Shown here one piece after another: positions 7,990-21,411 of a stretch of 64,000 bases of DNA. The notes below the pieces were generated by a model, which did not search any database, was not told the DNA's origin, and saw only the letters and a list, made by a program, of their open reading frames with translations. The stretch lies in contig NZ_JRKI01000010.1 of assembly GCF_000935125.1 (NCBI RefSeq), positions 248,001 to 312,000 of the forward strand, written 5' to 3'. Made by a program: the position numbers and the translations under genes. The DNA is from Streptomyces natalensis ATCC 27448 (GTDB lineage Bacteria; Actinomycetota; Actinomycetes; Streptomycetales; Streptomycetaceae). Positions within the stretch are counted from its first letter, which is position 1. Each line of letters starts with the position of its first letter.

Positions 7990-8112
7990 TTACAGGATGG
8001 CGGAATGTCCGCTGTGTCCCTGATCCACCGCCCCGCGCGGTGTCCGTATGTTGGAAGGCGCTATCCGCTTCTTGAGAAGTGGGCCATCCTGTAACCTGCA
8101 CGAAAATTTTCG
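7990..8112 (+). promoter_or_regulatory. gltB leader: inverted repeat and GlnR-like site
   Basis: This part of the 294-bp gap before gltB holds a perfect 12-bp inverted repeat, TTACAGGATGGC (7990-8001) and GCCATCCTGTAA (8083-8094), 81 bases apart. The right arm runs into GTAAC-n6-GAAAA (8091-8106), resembling one GlnR half-box pair (gTnAc-n6-GaAAc), and into the 12-bp palindrome CGAAAATTTTCG (8101-8112). Nitrogen control of gltBD by GlnR is plausible from actinomycete biology, but binding is inferred only. Confidence 0.5.
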
Positions 8113-8170
8113 CGGAGGGCCAACGTCGTCCCTCGGCAATACCTATGCCACGACGACGTTGGGAGAGCCG

Positions 8171-12764
<4,594 letters not shown>

Positions 12765-12772
<8 letters not shown>

Positions 12773-14225
12773 CCCCAAGGGCTTCCTGAACCACCAGCGC
12801 GAGATCGCCACGACCCGCCCCGTCGAGGAGCGCGTCAAGGACTGGAACGAGGTCTACCGGCCCGGCTCCCTGCTGCCGATCATCACCAAGCAGGCGTCGC
12901 GCTGCATGGACTGCGGCATCCCCTTCTGCCACAACGGCTGCCCCCTCGGAAACCTCATCCCCGAGTGGAACGACTACGCCTACCGCGAGGACTGGACCGA
13001 GGCCAGCGAGCGGCTGCACGCGACCAACAACTTCCCGGAGTTCACCGGCCGCCTGTGCCCCGCCCCCTGTGAGGCCGCCTGTGTGCTGGGCATCAACCAG
13101 CAGCCGGTGACCATCAAGAACGTCGAGGTCTCCATCATCGACAAGGCGTGGGACAACGGGGACGTCACCCCGCAGCCGCCCGAGCGCCTCTCCGGCAAGA
13201 CCGTCGCCGTCATCGGCTCCGGCCCCGCCGGTCTGGCCGCCGCCCAGCAGCTGACCCGGGCCGGCCACACCGTCGCCGTCTACGAGCGCGCGGACCGTAT
13301 CGGCGGACTCCTGCGCTACGGCATCCCCGAGTTCAAGATGGAAAAGCGCCACATCAACCGCCGTATCGAGCAGATGCGCGCGGAGGGCACCAAGTTCCGT
13401 ACGGAGGTGGAGATCGGCCGCGACATCGACGCGAAGAAGCTGCGCAAGCGCTACGACGCCGTCGTCATCGCCGCCGGTGCCACCACCTCCCGCGACCTGC
13501 CGGTGCCCGGCCGTGAGCTGAACGGTATCCACTTCGCGATGGAGTACCTGCCGCTCGCCAACAAGGTGCAGGAGGGCGACCTGACGGTCACCCCGATCAC
13601 CGCCGAGGGCAAGCACGTCGTGGTCATCGGCGGCGGCGACACCGGCGCGGACTGCGTCGGCACCGCCCACCGCCAGGGCGCGGCCTCCGTCACCCAGCTG
13701 GAGATCATGCCCAAGCCGGGCGAGGAGCGCAGCGCCGGCCAGCCCTGGCCGACCTTCCCCATGCTCTACAAGGTCACCTCCGCGCACGAGGAGGGCGGCG
13801 AGCGGGTCTACTCCGTCTCCACCACCCACTTCGAGGGCGACGAGGACGGCAACGTCCAGTTCCTGCACCTGATCGAGGTGGAGTTCAAGGACGGCAAGCT
13901 GGAGCAGAAGCCGGGCACCGAGCGCAAGATCCCCGCCCAGCTGGTCACCCTCGCCATGGGCTTCACCGGCACCGACCAGGACAACGGCCTGGTCGAGCAG
14001 TTCGGCCTGGAGCTGGACGCCCGCGGCAACATCGCCCGCGACGCGGACTTCGCCACCAACGTCCCCGGCGTGTACGTCGCCGGTGACGCCGGCCGCGGCC
14101 AGTCGCTGATCGTCTGGGCCATCGCCGAGGGCCGCTCCGCCGCCCGCGGCGTGGACCGCTTCCTGACCGGCGTCAGCGCCCTGCCCGCCCCCATCAAGCC
14201 GACGGATCGCGCACTGACCGTGTAA
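12765..14225 (+). CDS. gltD: Glutamate synthase small (beta) subunit
   Basis: A 486-residue FAD-dependent NADPH oxidoreductase that feeds electrons to GltB. N-terminal cysteine clusters for the [4Fe-4S] centres are visible ([17 protein letters not shown] near residue 47, then [12 protein letters not shown]). An FAD Rossmann motif [15 protein letters not shown] lies near 150, an NADPH-binding [14 protein letters not shown] near 287, and a final [18 protein letters not shown] flavin-binding segment near the C-terminus. The start overlaps the end of gltB, so the two subunits are translationally coupled. Confidence 0.98.
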
Positions 14226-14279
14226 CGGCCCTGCCCGACCGTCCCCCGATGTCCCCGTACAACGTCGTGCGGCGGCACT

Positions 14280-14325
14280 GCGCGGCGCCTGTCCCCTCCC
14301 CCCGACCGGAGGGCAGGCGCCGCGC
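14280..14325 (+). terminator. Hairpin terminator after gltBD
   Basis: GCGCGGCGCCTG (14280-14291) pairs perfectly with CAGGCGCCGCGC (14314-14325) across a 22-base loop. It lies between the convergent gltD and the minus-strand gene ending at 14343 and can serve both; no T-run follows. Confidence 0.75.
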
Positions 14326-14342
14326 GTCGTTCGCGGACCCCG

Positions 14343-14888
14343 TCAGGCCCCGGGGAAGCGCCGCCCCAGCTCCTGCGCCATCTCCCGCGCGGGCGCCGGT
14401 ACCGCCCGCTGCGGCGGCCCGGCCGAGGGACGGAAGTCGTGCACCGGCGGGCACCACGCCGACAGATCGATACGGCCGTCGCCCAGCGGCAGCACCCACC
14501 GGGGATCGGCGTGCACCCGCAGCACCTGCGCCTCCAGCTGCACCGAGGCCCCGTCGCACTCCCGCAGCTCACCGACCCGGCGCGCCTCCAGCTGCACCGG
14601 GCAGTTCAGCAGCCGCGGCGGCCGTACCAGCTCCGACGGCTCCGTCCAGGGCGCATCCGGCGCCGCGCTCTCCCCGGCCGCGCCCGGCGCCTGCGGCAGG
14701 TTGACGACGACATCCGGACGTACCGCGAGATTGCGCGCGGTCCGCCCGCGCGCCGGCAGCACGGCACACACCACCGGTCCCAGCTCCCACCGGATCCGCA
14801 GCGACACCAGCGCAAACGTCCCGTCGTCGTTCTCCGTGGACAGCAGCGCCGGCGCGGCTGAACTGCTCTTCTCCAGCACGCCTTTCAT
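14343..14888 (-). CDS. Flavin reductase-like (DIM6/NTAB) domain protein
   Basis: A 181-residue protein resembling the flavin-reductase-like, FMN-binding split-barrel family (DIM6/NTAB) often paired with flavoprotein oxygenases. Visible are a FALVSLRIRWELGPVVCAVLPARGRTARNLAVRPDVVVN core and the NCPVQLEARRV strand, typical of this fold. No oxygenase lies beside it. It is divergent from an ArsR-type regulator with fewer than 70 bp between starts, so they probably share a control region and the regulator may repress it. A weak TATCCT box lies just upstream of the start. The enzymatic role is inferred from fold only. Confidence 0.75.
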   Translation of the reverse strand: MKGVLEKSSSAAPALLSTENDDGTFALVSLRIRWELGPVVCAVLPARGRTARNLAVRPDVVVNLPQAPGAAGESAAPDAPWTEPSELVRPPRLLNCPVQLEARRVGELRECDGASVQLEAQVLRVHADPRWVLPLGDGRIDLSAWCPPVHDFRPSAGPPQRAVPAPAREMAQELGRRFPGA

Positions 14889-14955
14889 GCCCCCGAGGAT
14901 AGAAGCAGGACGATTCGGCCCTCACCGAAGTGTGATGAGAGCTTACTCTCTGCAC

Positions 14956-15810
14956 ATGAACCACCCGTACAAGAAACATCTGCACACGAATCATCAGCAC
15001 ATCACCCGACCGGGCGGCGAACGGGCCGGCCAACAGGACGGGGAACGGGGCGCGGAACGGGGCGGCGCGGCCGGGAGCGCCGCGGAAACCCCCGATGTGG
15101 CCGCCCTCGCGCAGCTGCTCGCGGACCGCACCCGCGCCGCCATCTGCATGGCCCTCCTGGACGGCGGCACCTGGACCGCAGGCGAGCTGGCCGACTACGC
15201 GGCGGTGGCCCCCTCCACCACCACCGAACACCTCAACCTGCTGGTCTCCGGAGGGCTGTTGACCGAACAGCGCCGCGGGCGGCGGCGCTATGTCCGCCTG
15301 GCCGGACCCGACACCGCCGAAGCGCTGGAGAATCTCGCCGGTCTGGCCCCCTACCGCCAGGTCCCCGTCCGTTCCCTGGCCGAGGCCAACCACCGCCGGG
15401 CGCTGCACCACGCCCGTACCTGCTACGACCACATCGCGGGCGCCCTGGGCGTGGCGATCGCCGACGCCATGACCGCACGCGGCCTGCTGGCCCGGGACTA
15501 CGGCCTGGTCCTGACCAAAGACGGCGCCCGCTGGCTGACCGCCCTCGGCATCCCCGACACCGCCCCCTCCGTCGCCCACCGCGCCCATGTGCGCACCTGC
15601 CTGGACTGGACGATGCGCCGCCAGCACCTCTCCGGCGCGGTCGGCGCCGCCCTGTGCCGGCACGCCATGGACCAGGCGTGGATCGTCAAGGCCCCCGGCA
15701 CCCGCATCCTCACCGTCACCGACGCCGGCCGCACCGCCTTCCGCGAGCGCCTCGCCCTGCCCGACGAGGCGCTCGCCCCCTCCCTGACGCTCCCCGTATC
15801 GCGCCCTTGA
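14956..15810 (+). CDS. ArsR-type winged-helix transcriptional regulator
   Basis: A protein of 284 residues starting MNHPYKKHLHTNHQHI. The winged-helix domain is at about residues 46-115 (DVAALAQLLADRTRAAICMALLDGG, then TAGELADYAAVAPSTTTEHLNLLVSGGLL and RRGRRRYVRL), the classical ArsR arrangement. The long C-terminal part with several His and Cys (HHARTCYDHI, HVRTCLDWTM) is typical of the larger Streptomyces ArsR-like proteins and may sense a ligand. The His-rich N-terminus could bind metal. An alternative ATG at 14935 adds seven residues; neither start has a good ribosome-binding site. The likely target is the divergent flavin-reductase-like gene. Confidence 0.85.
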   Translation: MNHPYKKHLHTNHQHITRPGGERAGQQDGERGAERGGAAGSAAETPDVAALAQLLADRTRAAICMALLDGGTWTAGELADYAAVAPSTTTEHLNLLVSGGLLTEQRRGRRRYVRLAGPDTAEALENLAGLAPYRQVPVRSLAEANHRRALHHARTCYDHIAGALGVAIADAMTARGLLARDYGLVLTKDGARWLTALGIPDTAPSVAHRAHVRTCLDWTMRRQHLSGAVGAALCRHAMDQAWIVKAPGTRILTVTDAGRTAFRERLALPDEALAPSLTLPVSRP

Positions 15811-15861
15811 CCGGTGGCGGTCACGCCGGGGTGGATCCGGGGGGAGCGGACGCCGCCCGGC

Positions 15862-16347
15862 TCACCCGAGCTTCAGCCGCTTGCCGGTGGCCGCATCGAC
15901 CACCGTGCGGCCGCCCAGCGGCTTGTCCAGCTTCACCTTCACCTTGTCGGTGGCGAGCAGCTCGGTGCACATGCCCTTCGCGCTCTTCTTCTTGCCCCAG
16001 CCGGAGACCACCACCAGGCTGCCGGTCTCGTAACCGCGCGCACCGTAGTGGACGTCGCAGGCGCTGTGATGGACGGTCACCGTGATCTCCCGTACCGTCT
16101 TCGACTTCGGGCGGTCCGCACCGGCCAGCGGCAGCACCGCCTCGTGGCGCCCGGACTGGGGGGTGGCCTTCGGCCACTGCCGCGCCACCTCGTGGGCCCG
16201 CTGCTGGAACGCATCGAGCTTGACCGGCGGGCTCGCGGGCTCCACCGCCTGGGTCTTCGTTCCGCAGCCGGTCAGTGCGACGGCGGCGGCCGCCGTCAGC
16301 GCGAGCGCAGCGGCGCGCATACGGCGGGGGGTGAGCATTTCTCGCAT
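15862..16347 (-). CDS. Putative secreted lipoprotein
   Basis: A 161-residue protein. It starts MREMLTPRRMRAAALALT, has a hydrophobic signal segment and ends the signal with the lipobox LTGC, so the mature N-terminal Cys should be lipidated by Lgt. A strong AAAGGAGG lies 6 bases upstream of the ATG. The mature part has two further cysteines (SACDVHYGARGY and GMCTELL) that could form a disulfide. No catalytic motif or family name recognised. It is divergent from the MBL-fold hydrolase, 133 bp away. Confidence 0.8.
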   Translation of the reverse strand: MREMLTPRRMRAAALALTAAAAVALTGCGTKTQAVEPASPPVKLDAFQQRAHEVARQWPKATPQSGRHEAVLPLAGADRPKSKTVREITVTVHHSACDVHYGARGYETGSLVVVSGWGKKKSAKGMCTELLATDKVKVKLDKPLGGRTVVDAATGKRLKLG

Positions 16348-16480
16348 GTCATGCCTCCTTTGATCACGCATGGGACGTGCCGGACCGGAATCGGGTTCCG
16401 CCCACCGTCCGCCGTGGGCGCAATCTGCTCCCGGCATATATCCGGGCCGCACACCCGGCCGCCGCCTTAGCGTCGACGAC

Positions 16481-17218
16481 ATGACCACCACTCCCGTCGC
16501 AATCGCCCCCGGTGTCTGGCAACTCCCCTTCCCCGTCGGGCATGTGTACCTCGTCGCGCTGCCCGGTGACGGCTATGCCGCCGTCGACACCGGCATCCCC
16601 GGATCCGCCCCCGCGGTCCTCGGCGCCCTGGCCGGGCTCGGCGGCCGCCCCCATGACCTGCGGCAGATCGTGCTCACCCACTCCCACATCGACCACATCG
16701 GCTCCGCCGCCGACCTGGTCGCCGCCACCGGCGCCCGCGTCCTGGCCGGCGCGCTGGACGCCCCGGTCATCCGCGGCACCGCCCCCGAACCGCCGCCCGT
16801 GTGCACCGCGGCCGAACGCACCCTGTTCGACGGCATCATGGCCGACTTCGCCGCCGCCGAGATCCCGCCGCCGCGCCCCGTCGAGGTCGATACCGAACTC
16901 CACGACGGCGACACGCTGCCCGGCTGGCCGGAGCCGGTCCATGTCCTCCATGTCCCCGGCCACACGCCCGGCTCCGTGGCCCTCCACCTTCCCGAAAGCC
17001 GCCTGCTGTTCCCCGGCGACATCATCGGCGCCGACCCCGACGGCCGGCGCGCGGTCCTCGGACCGGGCAACACCGACCGGGCTGCGGCCGTCGCCTCCTT
17101 CCGCCGGCTGGCCGCCCTGGAGGACGTGGACACGGTGTGCGTCCCGCACGGCGGGCCGATCCGGGGCGACGCGCGGGCGGTGCTGGCGGCGGCGACACCG
17201 GAGGAGGACTGGATGTAG
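16481..17218 (+). CDS. MBL-fold metallo-hydrolase
   Basis: A 245-residue metallo-beta-lactamase fold protein. The zinc-binding motif THSHIDHIG (HxHxDH), the downstream HVPGHTPGSVALHL histidine, the FPGD aspartate and the C-terminal VPHGGP histidine are all present, so it should be an active two-metal hydrolase. The ATG at 16481 gives the family N-terminus (GVWQLPFPVGHVYLV). It most resembles glyoxalase II-like or generic MBL hydrolases; the substrate cannot be told. It is monocistronic, facing the LacI-family gene. Confidence 0.92.
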   Translation: MTTTPVAIAPGVWQLPFPVGHVYLVALPGDGYAAVDTGIPGSAPAVLGALAGLGGRPHDLRQIVLTHSHIDHIGSAADLVAATGARVLAGALDAPVIRGTAPEPPPVCTAAERTLFDGIMADFAAAEIPPPRPVEVDTELHDGDTLPGWPEPVHVLHVPGHTPGSVALHLPESRLLFPGDIIGADPDGRRAVLGPGNTDRAAAVASFRRLAALEDVDTVCVPHGGPIRGDARAVLAAATPEEDWM

Positions 17219-17281
17219 GCCCGTCCGACGGGGCCTCGACGAAGGGCCGCCCGACGAGCCCGTGCCCCAAGGGCCGCCCGT

Positions 17282-18325
17282 TCACCCCGAGTCGCGGGCC
17301 ACCACGGCGAACGTGCCCAGCCGGTGCGCGGCGGGCGCGGTGTCCGGGGTGCGGATCAGCCGGTCGACCAGTGCGGCGATCCGCTCCGGCGGGATGATCT
17401 CGGCTCGTACGGTCGTCAGCCGGGGCCGCAGCAGCCGCCCCAGCAGCAGATCGTCGGCGCCGACCACCCCGATCCCGTCCGGGGCGGTGCCGAGGGCGTG
17501 CCCTGCGTCCTGGAGGGCGCGCATCAGCAGCATCGCGTACTCGTCGTTGTAGGCGAATACGGCATCCAGCCCCAAGTCCGGCCAGGCCGCGGCCAGTTGG
17601 GCCGCAGAGTGCTCGGTGAGGGCGAGGTCGAGGGGGCGTACGACGGCGTCGGGATGGGCCGCGGCGGCGGAGCGTACTCCGGCCAGGCGGGGGTCGGCGA
17701 AGCGGGCCAGGCCCGGTTCGGCGGGCCGGATCACGCCGATGCGGCGGCGGCCGCGGGCGAGCAGATGGGCGCCCGCGGCCCGGCCCGCCTCGTGCTGGTC
17801 CAGGAGGAGGGTGTGGGCGCCGGGGGCGGCGGGCGGGCCGTGGGTGAGCACCGCGGCCGTGCCGGAGCGGCGGAGCAGGGCGACGGCGGCGGCGTCCGGC
17901 GGCGGGGCGTCGAGGGTCAGGACGGCTGCGGGGCGCAGTTCGGCCCAGGCGCGGGCGGCGGCCAGGGGAGCGGCGGCGGGCGCGCCGTGCAGGACGACGG
18001 TGTACCCCAGGCCGTGCAGCGCGGTCTGGAAGCCGGCCAGGAAGGACGTGAAGAGCGAACCGAAGGCGGGGGCCGTATCGGCGGGAGCGGCCAGCAGAAC
18101 GATGCTGCCGCGGCCCGCCCGCAGACTCCGCGCCGCGGCATGCGGGACGTATCCCAGCTCCTCGGCGGCGGCCCGCACCTTCGCCTGTGTGCGCTCCCCG
18201 ACCCGCCCGGCGGCCTGCCCGTTCAGGACGTAGGACACGGTCGCACGGGACACCCCGGCGCGGCGGGCAACGGCCGCACTGGTCGGGGGTGTTGGGGTGG
18301 CCCGGGGGCCGGCGGGGTCAGTCAT
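17282..18325 (-). CDS. LacI-family transcriptional regulator
   Basis: A protein of about 347 residues with an N-terminal LacI helix-turn-helix (TSAAVARRAGVSRATVSYVLNGQ, then the hinge helix PHAAARSLRAGR) followed by a periplasmic-binding-like sugar-sensing domain. The start is uncertain: ATG at 18325 was chosen, with an in-frame ATG at 18337. The palindrome TTACACGTGTAA in the divergent intergenic region is the natural operator candidate, which would let it control both itself and the alpha/beta hydrolase. The effector is not predictable. Confidence 0.9.
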   Translation of the reverse strand: MTDPAGPRATPTPPTSAAVARRAGVSRATVSYVLNGQAAGRVGERTQAKVRAAAEELGYVPHAAARSLRAGRGSIVLLAAPADTAPAFGSLFTSFLAGFQTALHGLGYTVVLHGAPAAAPLAAARAWAELRPAAVLTLDAPPPDAAAVALLRRSGTAAVLTHGPPAAPGAHTLLLDQHEAGRAAGAHLLARGRRRIGVIRPAEPGLARFADPRLAGVRSAAAAHPDAVVRPLDLALTEHSAAQLAAAWPDLGLDAVFAYNDEYAMLLMRALQDAGHALGTAPDGIGVVGADDLLLGRLLRPRLTTVRAEIIPPERIAALVDRLIRTPDTAPAAHRLGTFAVVARDSG

Positions 18326-18394
18326 GCTGCTGGGCATCCTCGCACAGGGGTTTGTGCCCGCGGTGTGGCCGCCCGGGACGTACAAAAACTTCCC

Positions 18395-18406
18395 TTACAC
18401 GTGTAA
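18395..18406. promoter_or_regulatory. Palindromic operator candidate TTACACGTGTAA
   Basis: A perfect 12-bp palindrome between the divergent LacI-type regulator and the alpha/beta hydrolase. Its right edge is 11 bases before the hydrolase ATG, so a bound repressor would cover the transcription start or the ribosome-binding region. Confidence 0.65.
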
Positions 18407-18417
18407 CCTCCGGCCGT

Positions 18418-19113
18418 ATGAAGCTGCACACCCATGAATGGGGCACCGGCGAACGGACCGCCGTGCTGATCCACGGGATGATGTCGGACCACCGCACCTG
18501 GCACCGGGTGGCACCGGCCCTCGCGGAGCGCGGCTATCGCGTCATCGGCGTCGATCTGCGCGGCCACGGCCGCAGCCCCCGCGGCGACTACGGGCCCGAA
18601 CTGTTCGCCGACGACCTGGTGGAGACCCTCCCGGCCGGCGCGGACCTGGCCCTGGGGCACTCGCTGGGCGGACTGGCCCTGTCGCTCGCGGCCGGCCGGC
18701 TGCGGCCGCGGCGCGCGGTCTACTGCGATCCGGCCTGGTCACTGGGCGGCACCGGCCAAGTGGTGGACCCGGCCGTCTTCCTGACGTTCAAGGACGCCAC
18801 CCGCGAGACGGTCCGCACCTTCAACCCCCGCTGGGACGACGCCGACATCGACCTGGAACTGGCCACCCTCGCCGCCTGGGACACCGGCACCACCCTCGCC
18901 CTCTCCGGCGACCACCGCACCGACCGCACCCCCCGGCGCCCGGTCGTCCCCTCCCTCGTCCAGATCGCCGGCGAGGGCTTCCTCTTCACCGACGAGGCCG
19001 CAAAGGAACTGCGCACCCGCGGCTTCGAGGTCCGCACCGTCACGGGCGCCGGGCACACCATCCACCGCGATGACTTCGAGGGGTTCATGACGGGGCTGGA
19101 CGGCTGGCTCTGA
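18418..19113 (+). CDS. Alpha/beta hydrolase
   Basis: A 231-residue serine hydrolase. VLIHGMMSDHRTWHRVAPAL supplies the oxyanion-hole HG motif, GHSLGG the nucleophilic serine, and GAGHTIHRDDFEGF the catalytic histidine near the C-terminus. The acidic residue is probably around IAGEGFLF, less certain. There is no cap domain of note. The ATG at 18418 lacks a Shine-Dalgarno and is preceded by the palindrome at 18395-18406, so it may be leaderless and directly repressed by the LacI-type neighbour. Substrate unknown. Confidence 0.9.
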   Translation: MKLHTHEWGTGERTAVLIHGMMSDHRTWHRVAPALAERGYRVIGVDLRGHGRSPRGDYGPELFADDLVETLPAGADLALGHSLGGLALSLAAGRLRPRRAVYCDPAWSLGGTGQVVDPAVFLTFKDATRETVRTFNPRWDDADIDLELATLAAWDTGTTLALSGDHRTDRTPRRPVVPSLVQIAGEGFLFTDEAAKELRTRGFEVRTVTGAGHTIHRDDFEGFMTGLDGWL

Positions 19114-19119
19114 GCCACC

Positions 19120-19136
19120 GGACCACTTCCTGGTCC
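19120..19136. terminator. Small hairpin between convergent genes
   Basis: GGACCA (19120-19125) pairs with TGGTCC (19131-19136) over a 5-base loop in the 69-bp gap between the hydrolase and the convergent metallopeptidase. The stem is short; a bidirectional terminator is possible. Confidence 0.4.
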
Positions 19137-19182
19137 CCGGGTCCGCCTCCACTCCCCGGTCCGCAACGGCCCCGGCCGCGCC

Positions 19183-20073
19183 TCACGTCTCGCACTCCAG
19201 CACCGTCCCGCACAGCCCGCACCGCGCCCGCAGCCGTCCCCGTACCGGCACCCGGATGCGCTGGTGGCAGACCGGGCAGGGGAAGGACACCCGCAGCGGG
19301 GCCGTGCCCTCGAAGGCGTAGCCGTCGGCGGACCGCGGGCCGGGGCGGCCGGAGCGGGCCAGGTGGCGGTCCTTGGCGTAGCGCAGGCGGGCGAGGCGGC
19401 CGGCCGCGGCCAGGGGCGGGCGGCGGGCGTCCTGGCGGGCCCGCGCCGCACCCGCGGTGTAGGCGTCGTACGCCTGGGGGCTGGTGAACCACGGCGCCGG
19501 GTCCTCGCCGAAGAACTCCGCCCGTTTGGCCAGGACATAGCCGAACTCCTCCGGCGTCAGATAGCCGAGCTTCTGGGAGAACGGGCCGTGCTCGCGGTAG
19601 GCGTCCAGCAGCAGCCAGCCCGCGCCGAGGTAGGTGGTGGCGGTGTCGGTGAGGATCTCGTTGTCGCGGGTGCCGGGGAACGACAGGTCCAGGCGGTGCA
19701 GACACAGATGCATGACCTCGTGGGCCAGCGCCGCGCCGATGTCCTTGCGGTGGGCGCGGAAGCGCTCGTTGAACTCGATGAAGTACTCGGGTCCCGCGGT
19801 CAGTTCGACCGTGGCGGCGTGCTCCATCTCCCGGAAGGAGATGACGATCCGGGCGTCGGGCAGATGGAGCTGACGCACCATCGCACGGGCCACCCGCTGG
19901 GCGCCGAGGTGGATGTCCTCGGTGTCGTCGAAGGCGACCTCGACCGGCAGCACGCTGGTGTCGAAGGTGCTGACGGTGTCGTACGACAGGCGCCGGAACA
20001 GTGCCGTGACGGCCGCCCGCACCGTCTCCAGATGCGGAAATCCGTGCGCGATCTCGCCGCCGCCCGTTGCCAT
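19183..20073 (-). CDS. Predicted zinc metallopeptidase with C-terminal zinc ribbon
   Basis: A 296-residue protein starting MATGGGEIAHGFPHLETV; longer in-frame starts reach 20250 through Tyr/Ser-rich, non-conserved sequence and were rejected. ALAHEVMHLCLHR contains the HExxH zinc motif with a third His nearby, and the upstream ELTAGPEYFIEFNERF fits a minimal gluzincin-like active site. The C-terminus carries two CxxC pairs (CPVCHQ and CGLC), a zinc ribbon. There is no signal peptide, so it is presumably cytoplasmic. I do not know a characterised homolog. Confidence 0.8.
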   Translation of the reverse strand: MATGGGEIAHGFPHLETVRAAVTALFRRLSYDTVSTFDTSVLPVEVAFDDTEDIHLGAQRVARAMVRQLHLPDARIVISFREMEHAATVELTAGPEYFIEFNERFRAHRKDIGAALAHEVMHLCLHRLDLSFPGTRDNEILTDTATTYLGAGWLLLDAYREHGPFSQKLGYLTPEEFGYVLAKRAEFFGEDPAPWFTSPQAYDAYTAGAARARQDARRPPLAAAGRLARLRYAKDRHLARSGRPGPRSADGYAFEGTAPLRVSFPCPVCHQRIRVPVRGRLRARCGLCGTVLECET

Positions 20074-21192
<1,119 letters not shown>

Positions 21193-21246
21193 GGCACCCC
21201 GCGGCGAGGCCGGCCGGGACAGGAGCCGTTGCCGGTACCGCTCAGA

Positions 21247-21280
21247 CGTAGGGCCCGGAGCGCATGCCCCGGGCCCTACG
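21247..21280 (+). terminator. Hairpin terminator after trypsin gene
   Basis: CGTAGGGCCCGG (21247-21258) pairs perfectly with CCGGGCCCTACG (21269-21280) around a 10-base loop, 55 bases after the stop codon. Confidence 0.85.
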
Positions 21281-21411
21281 CCATGGAGGGAGCCCCCGCG
21301 CCCGTTAGTCCAACAGCTGCCCCACCTTTGTCCATGGGCGCCCGGCCCGTCCGCACCGCACGCTGTCCCGCGACAGCCGGTGCCGGTGCCGGTGCGAAGG
21401 AGGAAGCGCGC

